Origin: Fimousia sp036311565
GTDB lineage: Bacteria; Bacillota; Clostridia; Lachnospirales; Lachnospiraceae
Direction of reading: 5' to 3'
Length of the DNA: 28,781 nt
Assembly: GCA_036311565.1 (NCBI GenBank)
Contig: JAXJPR010000015.1
Span: 1-28,781 of the forward strand
Shown one piece after another: positions 15,532 to 22,721 of this stretch. Position numbers and translations under genes: made by a program. Under the pieces are notes generated by a model. The model was not told where the DNA came from. It was given only the letters and a program-made list of their open reading frames with translations, and made no database searches. Every line of letters starts with the position of its first letter. Positions within the stretch are counted from its first letter, which is position 1.

Positions 15532-16106
15532 TACTGAACCTCCTCTAATGCCATCTGAAGCGCTTTCATATTACCTTCAATTACTTCTGGTTTGCTGGCA
15601 AATTTGTGCTGGAATGAAGCTCTCATTTCATTTAAGAATAATTCTTCATCCATTAATCCGGTTACTTTTACAATTGCAGCCAGCATCGGAGAATTTGGAA
15701 AATATTTTCCTAAACAGGCTATGGATACCTTGCGGGCATCAATGGTATAGACTTTTCCTTCATAACCTTTTAAATGAGGGATAATTTCTTCTTTAGATCT
15801 TGCAGTATTGATCACAATGGCTCCTTCTTTTTTCAGCCCTTTTGTCACATCTACCGTTTCTAATAATGTTTCATCTACCACTACTACAAATTCTGGATCA
15901 TATATATTAGAATGCACGCGAACGACATCATCGCTGATTCTGTTATAAGCAGTAATTGGGGCACCCATACGTTCTGGTCCATATTCTGGAAAGCCCTGCA
16001 CATATTTCCCCGTCTGAAATGCCACATCCGCTAATAAAAGAGCTGCTGTTTTGGCTCCCTGTCCGCCACGTCCGTGCCATCTGATTTCTACACAGTTTTT
16101 CATCAT
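15531..16106 (-). CDS. porG: Pyruvate/2-oxoacid:ferredoxin oxidoreductase, gamma subunit
   Basis: The 191-residue gamma subunit begins with RWHGRGGQGAKTAALLLA, the signature glycine-rich block of the family. FPEYGPERMGAPITAY and DPEFVVVVDETLL follow. It binds the CoA-side architecture of the complex and holds the alpha-beta dimer together. It is the first gene of the porGDAB operon. Two adjacent ATGs exist (16106 and 16103). AAGGAG is four bases from the first and seven from the second, so the second may be used. An extended -10 promoter lies about 80 bases upstream. Confidence 0.92.
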   Translation of the reverse strand: MMKNCVEIRWHGRGGQGAKTAALLLADVAFQTGKYVQGFPEYGPERMGAPITAYNRISDDVVRVHSNIYDPEFVVVVDETLLETVDVTKGLKKEGAIVINTARSKEEIIPHLKGYEGKVYTIDARKVSIACLGKYFPNSPMLAAIVKVTGLMDEELFLNEMRASFQHKFASKPEVIEGNMKALQMALEEVQ

Positions 16107-16189
16107 CTTTCTCCTTCTTTTGTCTCTTTCACACTTTCTTTATGTTAATGTTAAAATTTATTGCTATTTTTTACATGTGAGCAAGTCCG

Positions 16190-16218
16190 ATTATACCAAA
16201 ATTTTTTTCACTTTACAA
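16190..16218 (-). promoter_or_regulatory. Promoter for porGDAB
   Basis: On the minus strand TTGTAA (16218-16213), 17 bases, TATAAT (16195-16190), with TG one base before the -10 (extended form). Transcription should start near 16183, giving a leader of about 77 bases in which no riboswitch-like fold is evident. Confidence 0.65.
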
Positions 16219-16297
16219 ATGAAATATATTCAACTTTCTTTTTCTAATTATAATTTTTTCGATTTAAAACTTAAAAAAAATAAGAAATGTTCAGAAA

Positions 16298-16822
16298 TTA
16301 TGAAAAAAGAAAACTTCCAATCCAAAGACTTGCCAGTACTCCTGCAAGCGTACAAAACAGTGCTCCTGGAAGAGTCCATCTGGTCTTTTTCACATCCACA
16401 TACATAAAATAAACAGACATTGTATAAAAGACCGTTTCTGTCGAACTTAAGATCAGGGAGGCAATTAACCCCACCTGTGAATCCGCACCGTATTGTTTAA
16501 ATAAATCCAGCAGGATCCCGGTAGCTGCTGATGAAGAAAATAACTTGGCAGCAATAACCGGAATAATTTCAATAGGCATTTTTATGAACGCTCCTACTGG
16601 CTCTAAGATTTTTACCAAAAGGTCCATTGCTCCAGAAGTCCGAAACATGGACACTGCCATAAACAGACCAATCAACGTAGGAGCAATATCAAATACAATA
16701 TGAAATCCCTCTTTTGCTCCTTTTAAAAACTCCTGATAAATGTCTTTTTTTTGCTTCCATCCATAACAGACAATGATGAAAAATAAAATGGGTATCAGAC
16801 AATTAGAAAGATAAGTTACCAT
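16298..16822 (-). CDS. spmB: Spore maturation protein B
   Basis: A 174-residue membrane protein with several helices and the nucleoside-recognition/Gate fold. Blocks such as VFDIAPTLIGLFMAVSMFR, KMPIEIIPVIAAKLFSSSA and ILSSTETVFYTMSVYF are those of SpmB. In Bacillus, SpmA and SpmB are needed for full dehydration of the spore core and heat resistance. They are membrane proteins that probably act in the forespore. Here spmB is not next to spmA: 3.2 kb with two other genes separates them, both remaining on the minus strand. AGGAGG precedes the ATG at 16822. Confidence 0.88.
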   Translation of the reverse strand: MVTYLSNCLIPILFFIIVCYGWKQKKDIYQEFLKGAKEGFHIVFDIAPTLIGLFMAVSMFRTSGAMDLLVKILEPVGAFIKMPIEIIPVIAAKLFSSSAATGILLDLFKQYGADSQVGLIASLILSSTETVFYTMSVYFMYVDVKKTRWTLPGALFCTLAGVLASLWIGSFLFS

Positions 16823-16920
16823 ATTCCTCCTTAGACCGTTTTATTGTAATTTTTTTAGCTTTTTGATAGAATAAAGCCTTGGAATAATATTAATTTATGA
16901 AAGAAAAGGGAGATTATGTT

Positions 16921-17256
16921 ATGAATATCTTACAACGCTATTTTAAAGCATTCGAAAATTATTTTAATGTAAGCGGCCGTGCAAGCCGTGCCGATTACTG
17001 GTCTTTTATATTGGTGAATTTACTTATCACCTGCATTTTAGAATTTGCACCTGATATGGTGTCTACAATTTATAGTCTCATTGTCTTCATTCCTGTAATT
17101 ACACTTGTGATCCGAAGACTCCATGATGCTGGCCGTTCTGGCTGGTGGTGGCTGTTAGTCTTCACTGGCATTGGTTCCATTTATGTATTATACTTAATGC
17201 TCAAACCATCCCAGAGCGGAAGCAACCAGTACGGATCAAATCCTTACGGAAGATAG
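16921..17256 (+). CDS. DUF805 small membrane protein
   Basis: A 111-residue integral membrane protein of the DUF805 group. The signature is an N-terminal YFNVSGRASRADYWSF, then hydrophobic helices, then the conserved loop RRLHDAGRSGWWWLL and a final helix. The function of the family is not known. The C-terminal tail is short and polar (Gly, Ser, Asn, Tyr). The ATG at 16921 is used rather than the one at 16897, because AAGGGAG sits eight bases before it and the family normally begins here. It is the only plus-strand gene between spmB and spmA, and it shares a terminator with the converging GTPase gene. Confidence 0.85.
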   Translation: MNILQRYFKAFENYFNVSGRASRADYWSFILVNLLITCILEFAPDMVSTIYSLIVFIPVITLVIRRLHDAGRSGWWWLLVFTGIGSIYVLYLMLKPSQSGSNQYGSNPYGR

Positions 17257-17257
17257 T

Positions 17258-17304
17258 AAAAAAGGCCATTCTCCATATCATAATCGGAGATTGGCCTTTT
17301 TCCT
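17258..17304. terminator. Bidirectional terminator between DUF805 and the GTPase-nuclease gene
   Basis: Stem AAAAAGGCCA/TGGCCTTTTT encloses TCTCC/GGAGA around an 11-base loop. It starts right after the DUF805 stop and ends just before the GTPase stop, so it serves both. Confidence 0.9.
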
Positions 17305-17305
17305 T

Positions 17306-19945
17306 TTATCTTTCTTTTTTTAATAAATCACCAATAGTACTGTGCTCTTTTTTTTGCTGGTCAAGTTTTTCTCTGACTTCCTGCTCAAAACGCTTTACAT
17401 CTTCTCGTAATTCCCTTGCAGACATCAACTGGCATCCTTGACCGGTAATAATAATTTGTTCCATACGATCTGAAGTTGCCACTGTCACATCATATTTCCG
17501 TCCATTTTCATGAGCAAATTTTTCGATATAAGCATCTGCTGTTTCCGCTTCCTTGGTATAAACTACATGAATATTATGAAAATCAAGAATTTCTGTATCA
17601 TGTCCTTTTACCCGGTAGGCATCAAAAACCACGATCAATTCTCCCTGTCTGTTTCCCTGATAATTGGACAAAATATCCATTAGTTTGTCTCTTGCACTGT
17701 CAATATTTACTTCTGCCAGTTCTTTTAATTCTTCCCAGGCAAAGATAACATTATATCCATCCACCAGTAAATACTTTTCTCTTTTTTCAAACGAAGGTTT
17801 TTTCATTCCACGATAACTTTGGGCAGTTGCATAAGTATCTGGTTTTCGGTTCCGAAATGACTTTTTTGGAATGGATTTATCTGTCTTATTTGCATAAAAA
17901 GTCTGACGGAAAATTGCTTCAATCTCATCTTCGCCGATCCATTTCTCTGATTTCTGTATTCCATCACGAACCGGAACAGCTTCTATACTCTCTTTCTTTT
18001 CCTTTTCCAAAATACTTGGAATATGCATGTAGTCTTTTACCTCATCCCAATTTACAACAAAACCAGCACCATGGGAACAAAAAACAGATCCAGTAGGGTT
18101 GTCCAGATCCCTTTCCGGGTCATAGAACGATGCTTCTATGACTTCTTTTTCATTATGACATGGTTCGTATCCTTTGAGGCTGCAAAATAAACGGCCGTAT
18201 CCTTTCGTATATGCCGCAAATTCCCGCTGATATCCTCTCATGCAGGCAACTGGTGCACTTCCTGTTAAAACGGTCATATTGGCCCCATTTTTTTCTTCTT
18301 CGTCATAAGAAATCTTACAGGTTCCATGCATACGTTCTACATCCATCATGGCTCTTCCTACTTCTGATTCCGGAATTTCCATTCGAAACTCATAAAAAGG
18401 CTCCAATAATATAGATTTTGCCTGACGTAGCCCCTGCCTTACTGCACGATATGTGGCTTGTCTGAAATCTCCGCCTTCTGTATGCTTTTGATGGGCTTTT
18501 CCTGCTGCCAGTATAATCTTTATATCTGTAATTGGTGCTCCTATGAGTACCCCTCTGTGTTCTTTTTCATACAAATGGGTCAAAATAAGCCTCTGCCAGT
18601 TCTTATCAAGCATATCCTCGCTGCAGTTCGTATCAATGACGATCCCGCTTCCTGGCTCTCCTGGCTCCATTAACAAATGAACCTCTGCATAATGTCTCAA
18701 TGGCTCAAAATGCCCTACCCCTTCTACCGTATCTACAATCGTTTCCTTATATACAATATTTCCTGTTCCGAACGTGACCTCTGTGCCAAATCGTTCCTGA
18801 ATCAGATTTTTTAAAATCTCGATCTGCACTTCTCCCATAATCTGTGCCTGAATTTCCTGTAATTCTTCATTCCAGCTAATATGTAATTGAGGGTCTTCCT
18901 CTTCTAACATACGCAGTTTTGAAAGCATGACACTGGCATCACACCCTTCTGGCAATTCTATCCGGTAATGAAGTACAGGCTCTAACACTGGAAGAATTTC
19001 TCCGTCTTCACATCCAAGCCCTTCTCCGGCTTTTGTTTTTGTAAGCCCTGTGACCGCACAGATCATTCCCGTTACTGCCTCATTTACCGTCTGATACTTT
19101 GCTCCTGAATAAATACGGATCTGATTCACTTTTTCTTCCCAATGTTGCGTTTTTAAGATGTCTTTTACTTTTAAACATCCTCCAGTTATCTTTAAATGAG
19201 TCAGACGGTTTCCCTGGTCATCTCTGGATATTTTATACACTCTTGCTCCAAATGCCTTTTTACCATTTTCTTCTTTGGTATACGCATCAATTCCCTGCAA
19301 AAATTCTTCGACCCCATTTAATTTTAAAGCAGAACCAAAAAAGCATGGAAAGATACTTCGTTCCTTTATGGCTTCTACAATCTGCTCATTTTTTAAACAT
19401 CCATGCTCCAGAAAATATTCTAAAAGCTTTTCATCTGACATGGCTGCATTTTCATAAAATTCTTCTGTATCTGTCTCAGTAAAATCCATACATCCATCAT
19501 GAAAACGTCGTTTCATCTGGGCCAGTAATGCATCTTTATCCGTTCCTGGTTGATCCATTTTATTTACAAAGATAAATACCGGAATCTGATATCTTGCCAG
19601 CAGTCTCCATAAAGTTTCTGTATGTCCCTGCGTTCCATCTGCTCCACTAATAACTAAAATAGCATAATCTAAGACCTGAAGCGTTCTTTCCATTTCTGTG
19701 GAAAAATCTACATGGCCCGGAGTATCCAGCAGCGTAATATTGGTATTTCCAAATTTCATCTCTGCCTGTTTGGAAAATATGGTAATTCCTCTTGCCCGCT
19801 CCAATTCATAAGTATCTAAAAAGGCATCTTTTTTATCCACTCTTCCAACTTTTCGGATGCTCCCGGATTTATAAAGCATGGCTTCTGATAATGTTGTTTT
19901 TCCTGCATCAACATGCGCAAGAATACCTAAAACTAATTTTTTCAT
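17306..19945 (-). CDS. TetM/EF-G-like ribosomal GTPase fused to a YacP/Rae1-type NYN nuclease
   Basis: An 879-residue fusion. Residues 1 to about 640 form a translational GTPase of the ribosomal-protection (TetM/TetO) branch: G1 AHVDAGKTT (10-18), G2 RARGITI (50-56), G3 DTPGH (74-78), G4 NKMD (128-131), then EF-G-like domains II-V ending near LKGYEPCHNE. A linker follows, including NPTGSVFCSHGAGFVVNWDE and a basic low-complexity stretch. Residues 724 to about 870 are a NYN domain closely like B. subtilis YacP (Rae1): LLVDGYN (D729), VVFDA (D775), VYTKEAETAD (D804), VATSD (D826) and GQG...SAREL. Rae1 is a ribosome-associated endonuclease that cuts mRNA in the A site. The ATG at 19945 has GGAG nine bases upstream. 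Earlier ATGs at 19954 and 19960 are possible. The fusion's activity is inferred. Confidence 0.88.
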   Translation of the reverse strand: MKKLVLGILAHVDAGKTTLSEAMLYKSGSIRKVGRVDKKDAFLDTYELERARGITIFSKQAEMKFGNTNITLLDTPGHVDFSTEMERTLQVLDYAILVISGADGTQGHTETLWRLLARYQIPVFIFVNKMDQPGTDKDALLAQMKRRFHDGCMDFTETDTEEFYENAAMSDEKLLEYFLEHGCLKNEQIVEAIKERSIFPCFFGSALKLNGVEEFLQGIDAYTKEENGKKAFGARVYKISRDDQGNRLTHLKITGGCLKVKDILKTQHWEEKVNQIRIYSGAKYQTVNEAVTGMICAVTGLTKTKAGEGLGCEDGEILPVLEPVLHYRIELPEGCDASVMLSKLRMLEEEDPQLHISWNEELQEIQAQIMGEVQIEILKNLIQERFGTEVTFGTGNIVYKETIVDTVEGVGHFEPLRHYAEVHLLMEPGEPGSGIVIDTNCSEDMLDKNWQRLILTHLYEKEHRGVLIGAPITDIKIILAAGKAHQKHTEGGDFRQATYRAVRQGLRQAKSILLEPFYEFRMEIPESEVGRAMMDVERMHGTCKISYDEEEKNGANMTVLTGSAPVACMRGYQREFAAYTKGYGRLFCSLKGYEPCHNEKEVIEASFYDPERDLDNPTGSVFCSHGAGFVVNWDEVKDYMHIPSILEKEKKESIEAVPVRDGIQKSEKWIGEDEIEAIFRQTFYANKTDKSIPKKSFRNRKPDTYATAQSYRGMKKPSFEKREKYLLVDGYNVIFAWEELKELAEVNIDSARDKLMDILSNYQGNRQGELIVVFDAYRVKGHDTEILDFHNIHVVYTKEAETADAYIEKFAHENGRKYDVTVATSDRMEQIIITGQGCQLMSARELREDVKRFEQEVREKLDQQKKEHSTIGDLLKKER

Positions 19946-19965
19946 CCTTTTCATCTCCATAAAGC

Positions 19966-19994
19966 AAAACGGAGAATAAATTCTCCGTCTTTTG
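19966..19994 (-). promoter_or_regulatory. Leader hairpin upstream of the GTPase-nuclease gene, possible attenuator
   Basis: Reading the minus strand, ACGGAGAAT pairs perfectly with ATTCTCCGT (8-9 bp, tiny loop) and is followed by TTTTGCTTT, then the Shine-Dalgarno GGAG and the start codon. The CTCC of the 3' arm could instead pair with that GGAG. It lies within about 35 bases of the predicted transcription start. Confidence 0.5.
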
Positions 19995-20008
19995 GTATTC
20001 GTAAATTT

Positions 20009-20037
20009 ATTATATCTTAAAATATTTGCGTTTTCAA
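20009..20037 (-). promoter_or_regulatory. Promoter for the GTPase-nuclease gene
   Basis: On the minus strand TTGAAA (20037-20032), 17 bases, TATAAT (20014-20009). The start point should be near 20002. The gene can thus be expressed vegetatively, independent of spmA upstream. Confidence 0.65.
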
Positions 20038-20057
20038 TCGAAGAAACCATGGCCTTT

Positions 20058-20630
20058 TCACTCTTTTCTTCCCATCCATTTACAACAAATGACACCTGCA
20101 AGAGTGCTAATTGTAGTCGCAAGAATGGCCGGTACTACAATAGCGGTTGGATTGACACTTCCATATTGGCTGCGATAAGCAATAATATTGACTGGAATCA
20201 ATTGCAGCGAAGAGATATTAATGATTAAAAATGTACACATCTCCACACTGGCTATTTGTTGGTATCCATTTAATTTCTGAAGACATTTCATTGCTTTTAA
20301 TCCACTTGGTGTCGCCGCCCAGCCAAGCCCCAGTATATTAGCAGCCATATTTGTTGCTATATACTGCATTGCTTCTCTATCCCGAAGTTTCGGAAATAGG
20401 AACTGTATCACAGGCATCAAAAATTTTTCTATTCTATAAAGTACTCCGATACTTTCCGCAGCCTTCATCATTCCTGTCCACAGACCAACAATTCCTAACA
20501 TGTAAATACAGAGATCTATGGCTTCCCTGGCAGAGTCTAAAATGCCCTGTGAAAGATTCTGCATATTTCCAGTAAACATGGAACAAATAACACTAATAAT
20601 GATCATTCCGGACCAAATATAAGTAATCAT
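20058..20630 (-). CDS. spmA: Spore maturation protein A
   Basis: A 190-residue multi-helix membrane protein with the nucleoside-recognition/Gate fold. Typical SpmA blocks are SAREAIDLCIYMLGIVGLW, FLFPKLRDREAMQYI and MAANILGLGWAATPSGLKAM. Also typical are TFLIINISSLQLIPVNIIAYR and a final helix before CCKWMGRKE. It partners SpmB in spore-core dehydration. The usual neighbour spmB is 3.2 kb away. TTCACA-17-TATTAT upstream could be a vegetative promoter. A sporulation sigma site was not clearly found. The gene is divergent from abrB. Confidence 0.9.
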   Translation of the reverse strand: MITYIWSGMIIISVICSMFTGNMQNLSQGILDSAREAIDLCIYMLGIVGLWTGMMKAAESIGVLYRIEKFLMPVIQFLFPKLRDREAMQYIATNMAANILGLGWAATPSGLKAMKCLQKLNGYQQIASVEMCTFLIINISSLQLIPVNIIAYRSQYGSVNPTAIVVPAILATTISTLAGVICCKWMGRKE

Positions 20631-20725
20631 CGCACCTTTTCCCTTAAATATATTTCTTTACCATTTTATGAAGACTTCTCTATAATATGAATTTCTTACC
20701 ATTATGTGAATTTTTTCATAAATAT

Positions 20726-20754
20726 TTGACTTTAAAAACTATCCATGTTACTCT
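20726..20754 (+). promoter_or_regulatory. Possible promoter for the AbrB-like gene
   Basis: TTGACT (20726-20731), 17 bases, TACTCT (20749-20754). The -35 is good, the -10 is weak. The leader would be about 40 bases. Confidence 0.35.
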
Positions 20755-20800
20755 AAAAATAGTATTTATGTATGTTTCGTTTGTTTTAGGAGGTATTGGT

Positions 20801-21064
20801 ATGAAAAGTACAGGAATTGTGAGAAAGTTGGATGAATTGGGTCGTATTACTTTACCAATTGAATTAAGAAGAAATCTGGATGTGAATGAGCGTGACCCAT
20901 TAGAAATTTTTGTTGATGATGATAAGATTATTTTAAAAAAATATGATCCTAGCGATATTTTCACAGGTGATATGGAAGATCTTGTTGAATACAAAGGCAA
21001 AAAGGTTTCAAAAAATTCAATTAAAGAACTGGCAAGACTTGCTGGATTTACTATTTCTGAATAA
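20801..21064 (+). CDS. abrB: AbrB-family transition-state regulator
   Basis: An 87-residue regulator. The N-terminal half, MKSTGIVRKLDELGRITLP then IELRRNLDV, is the swapped-hairpin AbrB DNA-binding domain. It continues with DPLEIFVDDDKIILKKY as in Abh/AbrB/SpoVT proteins. The C-terminal part is a short multimerisation segment. AbrB proteins hold back post-exponential genes, and in clostridia influence solvent formation and sporulation. The ATG at 20801 has AGGAGG seven bases upstream, and an upstream extension of the frame is not supported. In B. subtilis abrB lies at the end of the same tmk-holB-ricT-rsmI region; here it is convergent with rsmI and shares its terminator. Confidence 0.92.
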   Translation: MKSTGIVRKLDELGRITLPIELRRNLDVNERDPLEIFVDDDKIILKKYDPSDIFTGDMEDLVEYKGKKVSKNSIKELARLAGFTISE

Positions 21065-21074
21065 TATGAATATA

Positions 21075-21103
21075 AAGGAAGGTCTAAGAACCTTCCTTTT
21101 TTT
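21075..21103. terminator. Terminator between abrB and rsmI
   Basis: Stem AAGGAAGGT/ACCTTCCTT with a six-base loop, followed by seven Ts. The stem's own A-rich flank gives some function on the minus strand too, where rsmI ends eight bases away. Confidence 0.85.
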
Positions 21104-21111
21104 CTGTACCT

Positions 21112-21951
21112 CTACTGCAACAACGCCTGATAAATATCTCTTTTGCTGACACCTCTGTCTTTTGCCACCTGTTTCATGGCATCTTTTTTGGACATTCCTT
21201 TCGACACATAGCGTTCCATATGTTCTTCAACAGAAATACTTTCCCATGACTTCTGCTCTTCTTCTTCTAATTGTTGAAAGGTAACCCCTTCGATTACCAA
21301 CACACATTCTCCTCTGACTTCTTCTTCCTGATAATAATCCATCAGTTCTTCTAAGGTCATTTTTTTATAGTCTTCATGACATTTCGTAAGCTCACGGCAC
21401 AATGTAACCGTCCGATTTCCCAGTTCCATTCTAAGTTCTTTTAATGTTTTTTTCAAACGATGAGGAGCTTCATATAAAATAATGGTTCTTGTTTCTGTTT
21501 TTAACTGGTTAAGAACCGCTTTTCGTTCCTTTTTGTCTGTTGGAAGAAATGCTTCAAAACAAAAACGTCTTGTTGGAAGCCCGGAAATTGTCAGTGCTGT
21601 AATGCAGGCACATGCTCCAGGAAGTGATGTCACTTTAATTCCTGCTTCATGGCATTGTCTGACCAGCTCTTCTCCAGGATCAGAAATTCCAGGCGTTCCT
21701 GCATCTGTCACCAATGCTACATTAACCCCTTCCTGCATCTGGCGCACCAGATAAACGGCTTTATCGACTTTATTATATTCATGATAACTGGTCAATTTCG
21801 TTTTAATTCCAAAATGATTTAATAATTTTATACTATGCCTGGTATCTTCTGCAGCAATCACATCTACTTCTTTTAACACATTCAGCACCCGGAGCGTAAT
21901 GTCTTCAAGATTTCCAATTGGTGTTGCACATAAATACAACTGCCCTGCCAT
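21112..21951 (-). CDS. rsmI: 16S rRNA (cytidine-1402-2'-O)-methyltransferase
   Basis: Uses SAM to 2'-O-methylate C1402 in the decoding centre of 16S rRNA, tuning initiation fidelity. The 279-residue protein starts LYLCATPIGNLEDITLRVL, then AAEDTRHS, TDAGTPGISDPGEELV and PGACACITALTISGLPTRRF, all standard RsmI/tetrapyrrole-methylase-fold motifs. The last roughly 40 residues (SVEEHMERYVSKGMSKKDA, then a repeat of lysine-rich helix) form the C-terminal RNA-binding helix bundle. It is the last gene of the yaaO-tmk-holB-ricT-trmN6-rsmI operon, eight bases after trmN6. Confidence 0.95.
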   Translation of the reverse strand: MAGQLYLCATPIGNLEDITLRVLNVLKEVDVIAAEDTRHSIKLLNHFGIKTKLTSYHEYNKVDKAVYLVRQMQEGVNVALVTDAGTPGISDPGEELVRQCHEAGIKVTSLPGACACITALTISGLPTRRFCFEAFLPTDKKERKAVLNQLKTETRTIILYEAPHRLKKTLKELRMELGNRTVTLCRELTKCHEDYKKMTLEELMDYYQEEEVRGECVLVIEGVTFQQLEEEEQKSWESISVEEHMERYVSKGMSKKDAMKQVAKDRGVSKRDIYQALLQ

Positions 21952-21959
21952 AATTTTTC

Positions 21960-22721
21960 TTACCTTTCTTTTCTGTCTGGTAAATCCAATCCGTAAATAT
22001 CATAAATTTCCTCATGATAAACATTCGGTTCTTTATATACAATTAACGGAGGTTCTACCTTTATTCTTGGTTTTCCACCTTTTAATCCTTCAATTAAAAA
22101 TATATTTGGTTCTTTATTAATATATGGATGCACCATACGAATACGTTTTGGTTCTAACCCTTCCCGTACCATCAAATGTATGACTTCTGCCAGCCGGTAA
22201 GTCCTATGAACCATAAAAAAGCTACCGCCATGTTTCAGTAGCTTTTTTGTCTGTATGATAATATCTTCTAATGTACATAATCGTTCATGCCTTGCAATGG
22301 CTTTTGCCGGATTCTCATTCTGCATTCCATGTTGATCCACCATATAAGGAGGATTTGAGGTCACTACATCAAAGGAATCTGCACCAAATATGGACACTGC
22401 AGATTTAATATCGCCTTCGACAATAGAAATCTTATCCTGCTGCCCATTCATGAGAACACTTCTCTGGGCCATTTTTACATATTCTGGTTGAATTTCCAGC
22501 CCCGTAAAATAGCTGCCTGAAGTTTTTGCTTCCAACAAAATAGGAATGATTCCAGTTCCGGTTCCCAAGTCCAGAACCTTTTTCCCCTTCTTGACTTTTG
22601 CAAAGGAAGAAAGAAGCACTGCATCCATGCCAAAACAAAATCCATCTTTTTTTTGAAGAATCTGATAACCTTTGATTTGGAGATCATCTAATCTTTCATC
22701 TGGCATTCTTTCTACATTCAT
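21960..22721 (-). CDS. TrmN6/YabB-like tRNA adenine-N6 methyltransferase
   Basis: A class I SAM-dependent methyltransferase of 253 residues. Motif I is VLDLGTGTGIIPILLE, and the adenine-N6 catalytic motif is SNPPYM. In E. coli the relative TrmN6 (YfiC) makes m6A37 in tRNA1-Val, and the Bacillus neighbour YabB occupies the same position in this operon. The exact tRNA target here is inferred. KPRIKVEPPLIVYKE near the C-terminus is typical of the group. The ATG overlaps the ricT TAA by one base (TAATG). YazA, a GIY-YIG protein between yabB and rsmI in B. subtilis, is absent. Confidence 0.88.
   Translation of the reverse strand: MNVERMPDERLDDLQIKGYQILQKKDGFCFGMDAVLLSSFAKVKKGKKVLDLGTGTGIIPILLEAKTSGSYFTGLEIQPEYVKMAQRSVLMNGQQDKISIVEGDIKSAVSIFGADSFDVVTSNPPYMVDQHGMQNENPAKAIARHERLCTLEDIIIQTKKLLKHGGSFFMVHRTYRLAEVIHLMVREGLEPKRIRMVHPYINKEPNIFLIEGLKGGKPRIKVEPPLIVYKEPNVYHEEIYDIYGLDLPDRKER

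Noticed and set aside
19099..19482. Plus-strand open frames of 60-127 codons opposite the GTPase gene
   Set aside because: They are antisense shadows of the GTPase domains with no start signals.
17306..19945. Calling the GTPase gene a tetracycline resistance gene
   Set aside because: Motifs place it in the ribosomal-protection branch, but it is diverged, fused to a nuclease and sits in housekeeping context. Resistance would need testing.
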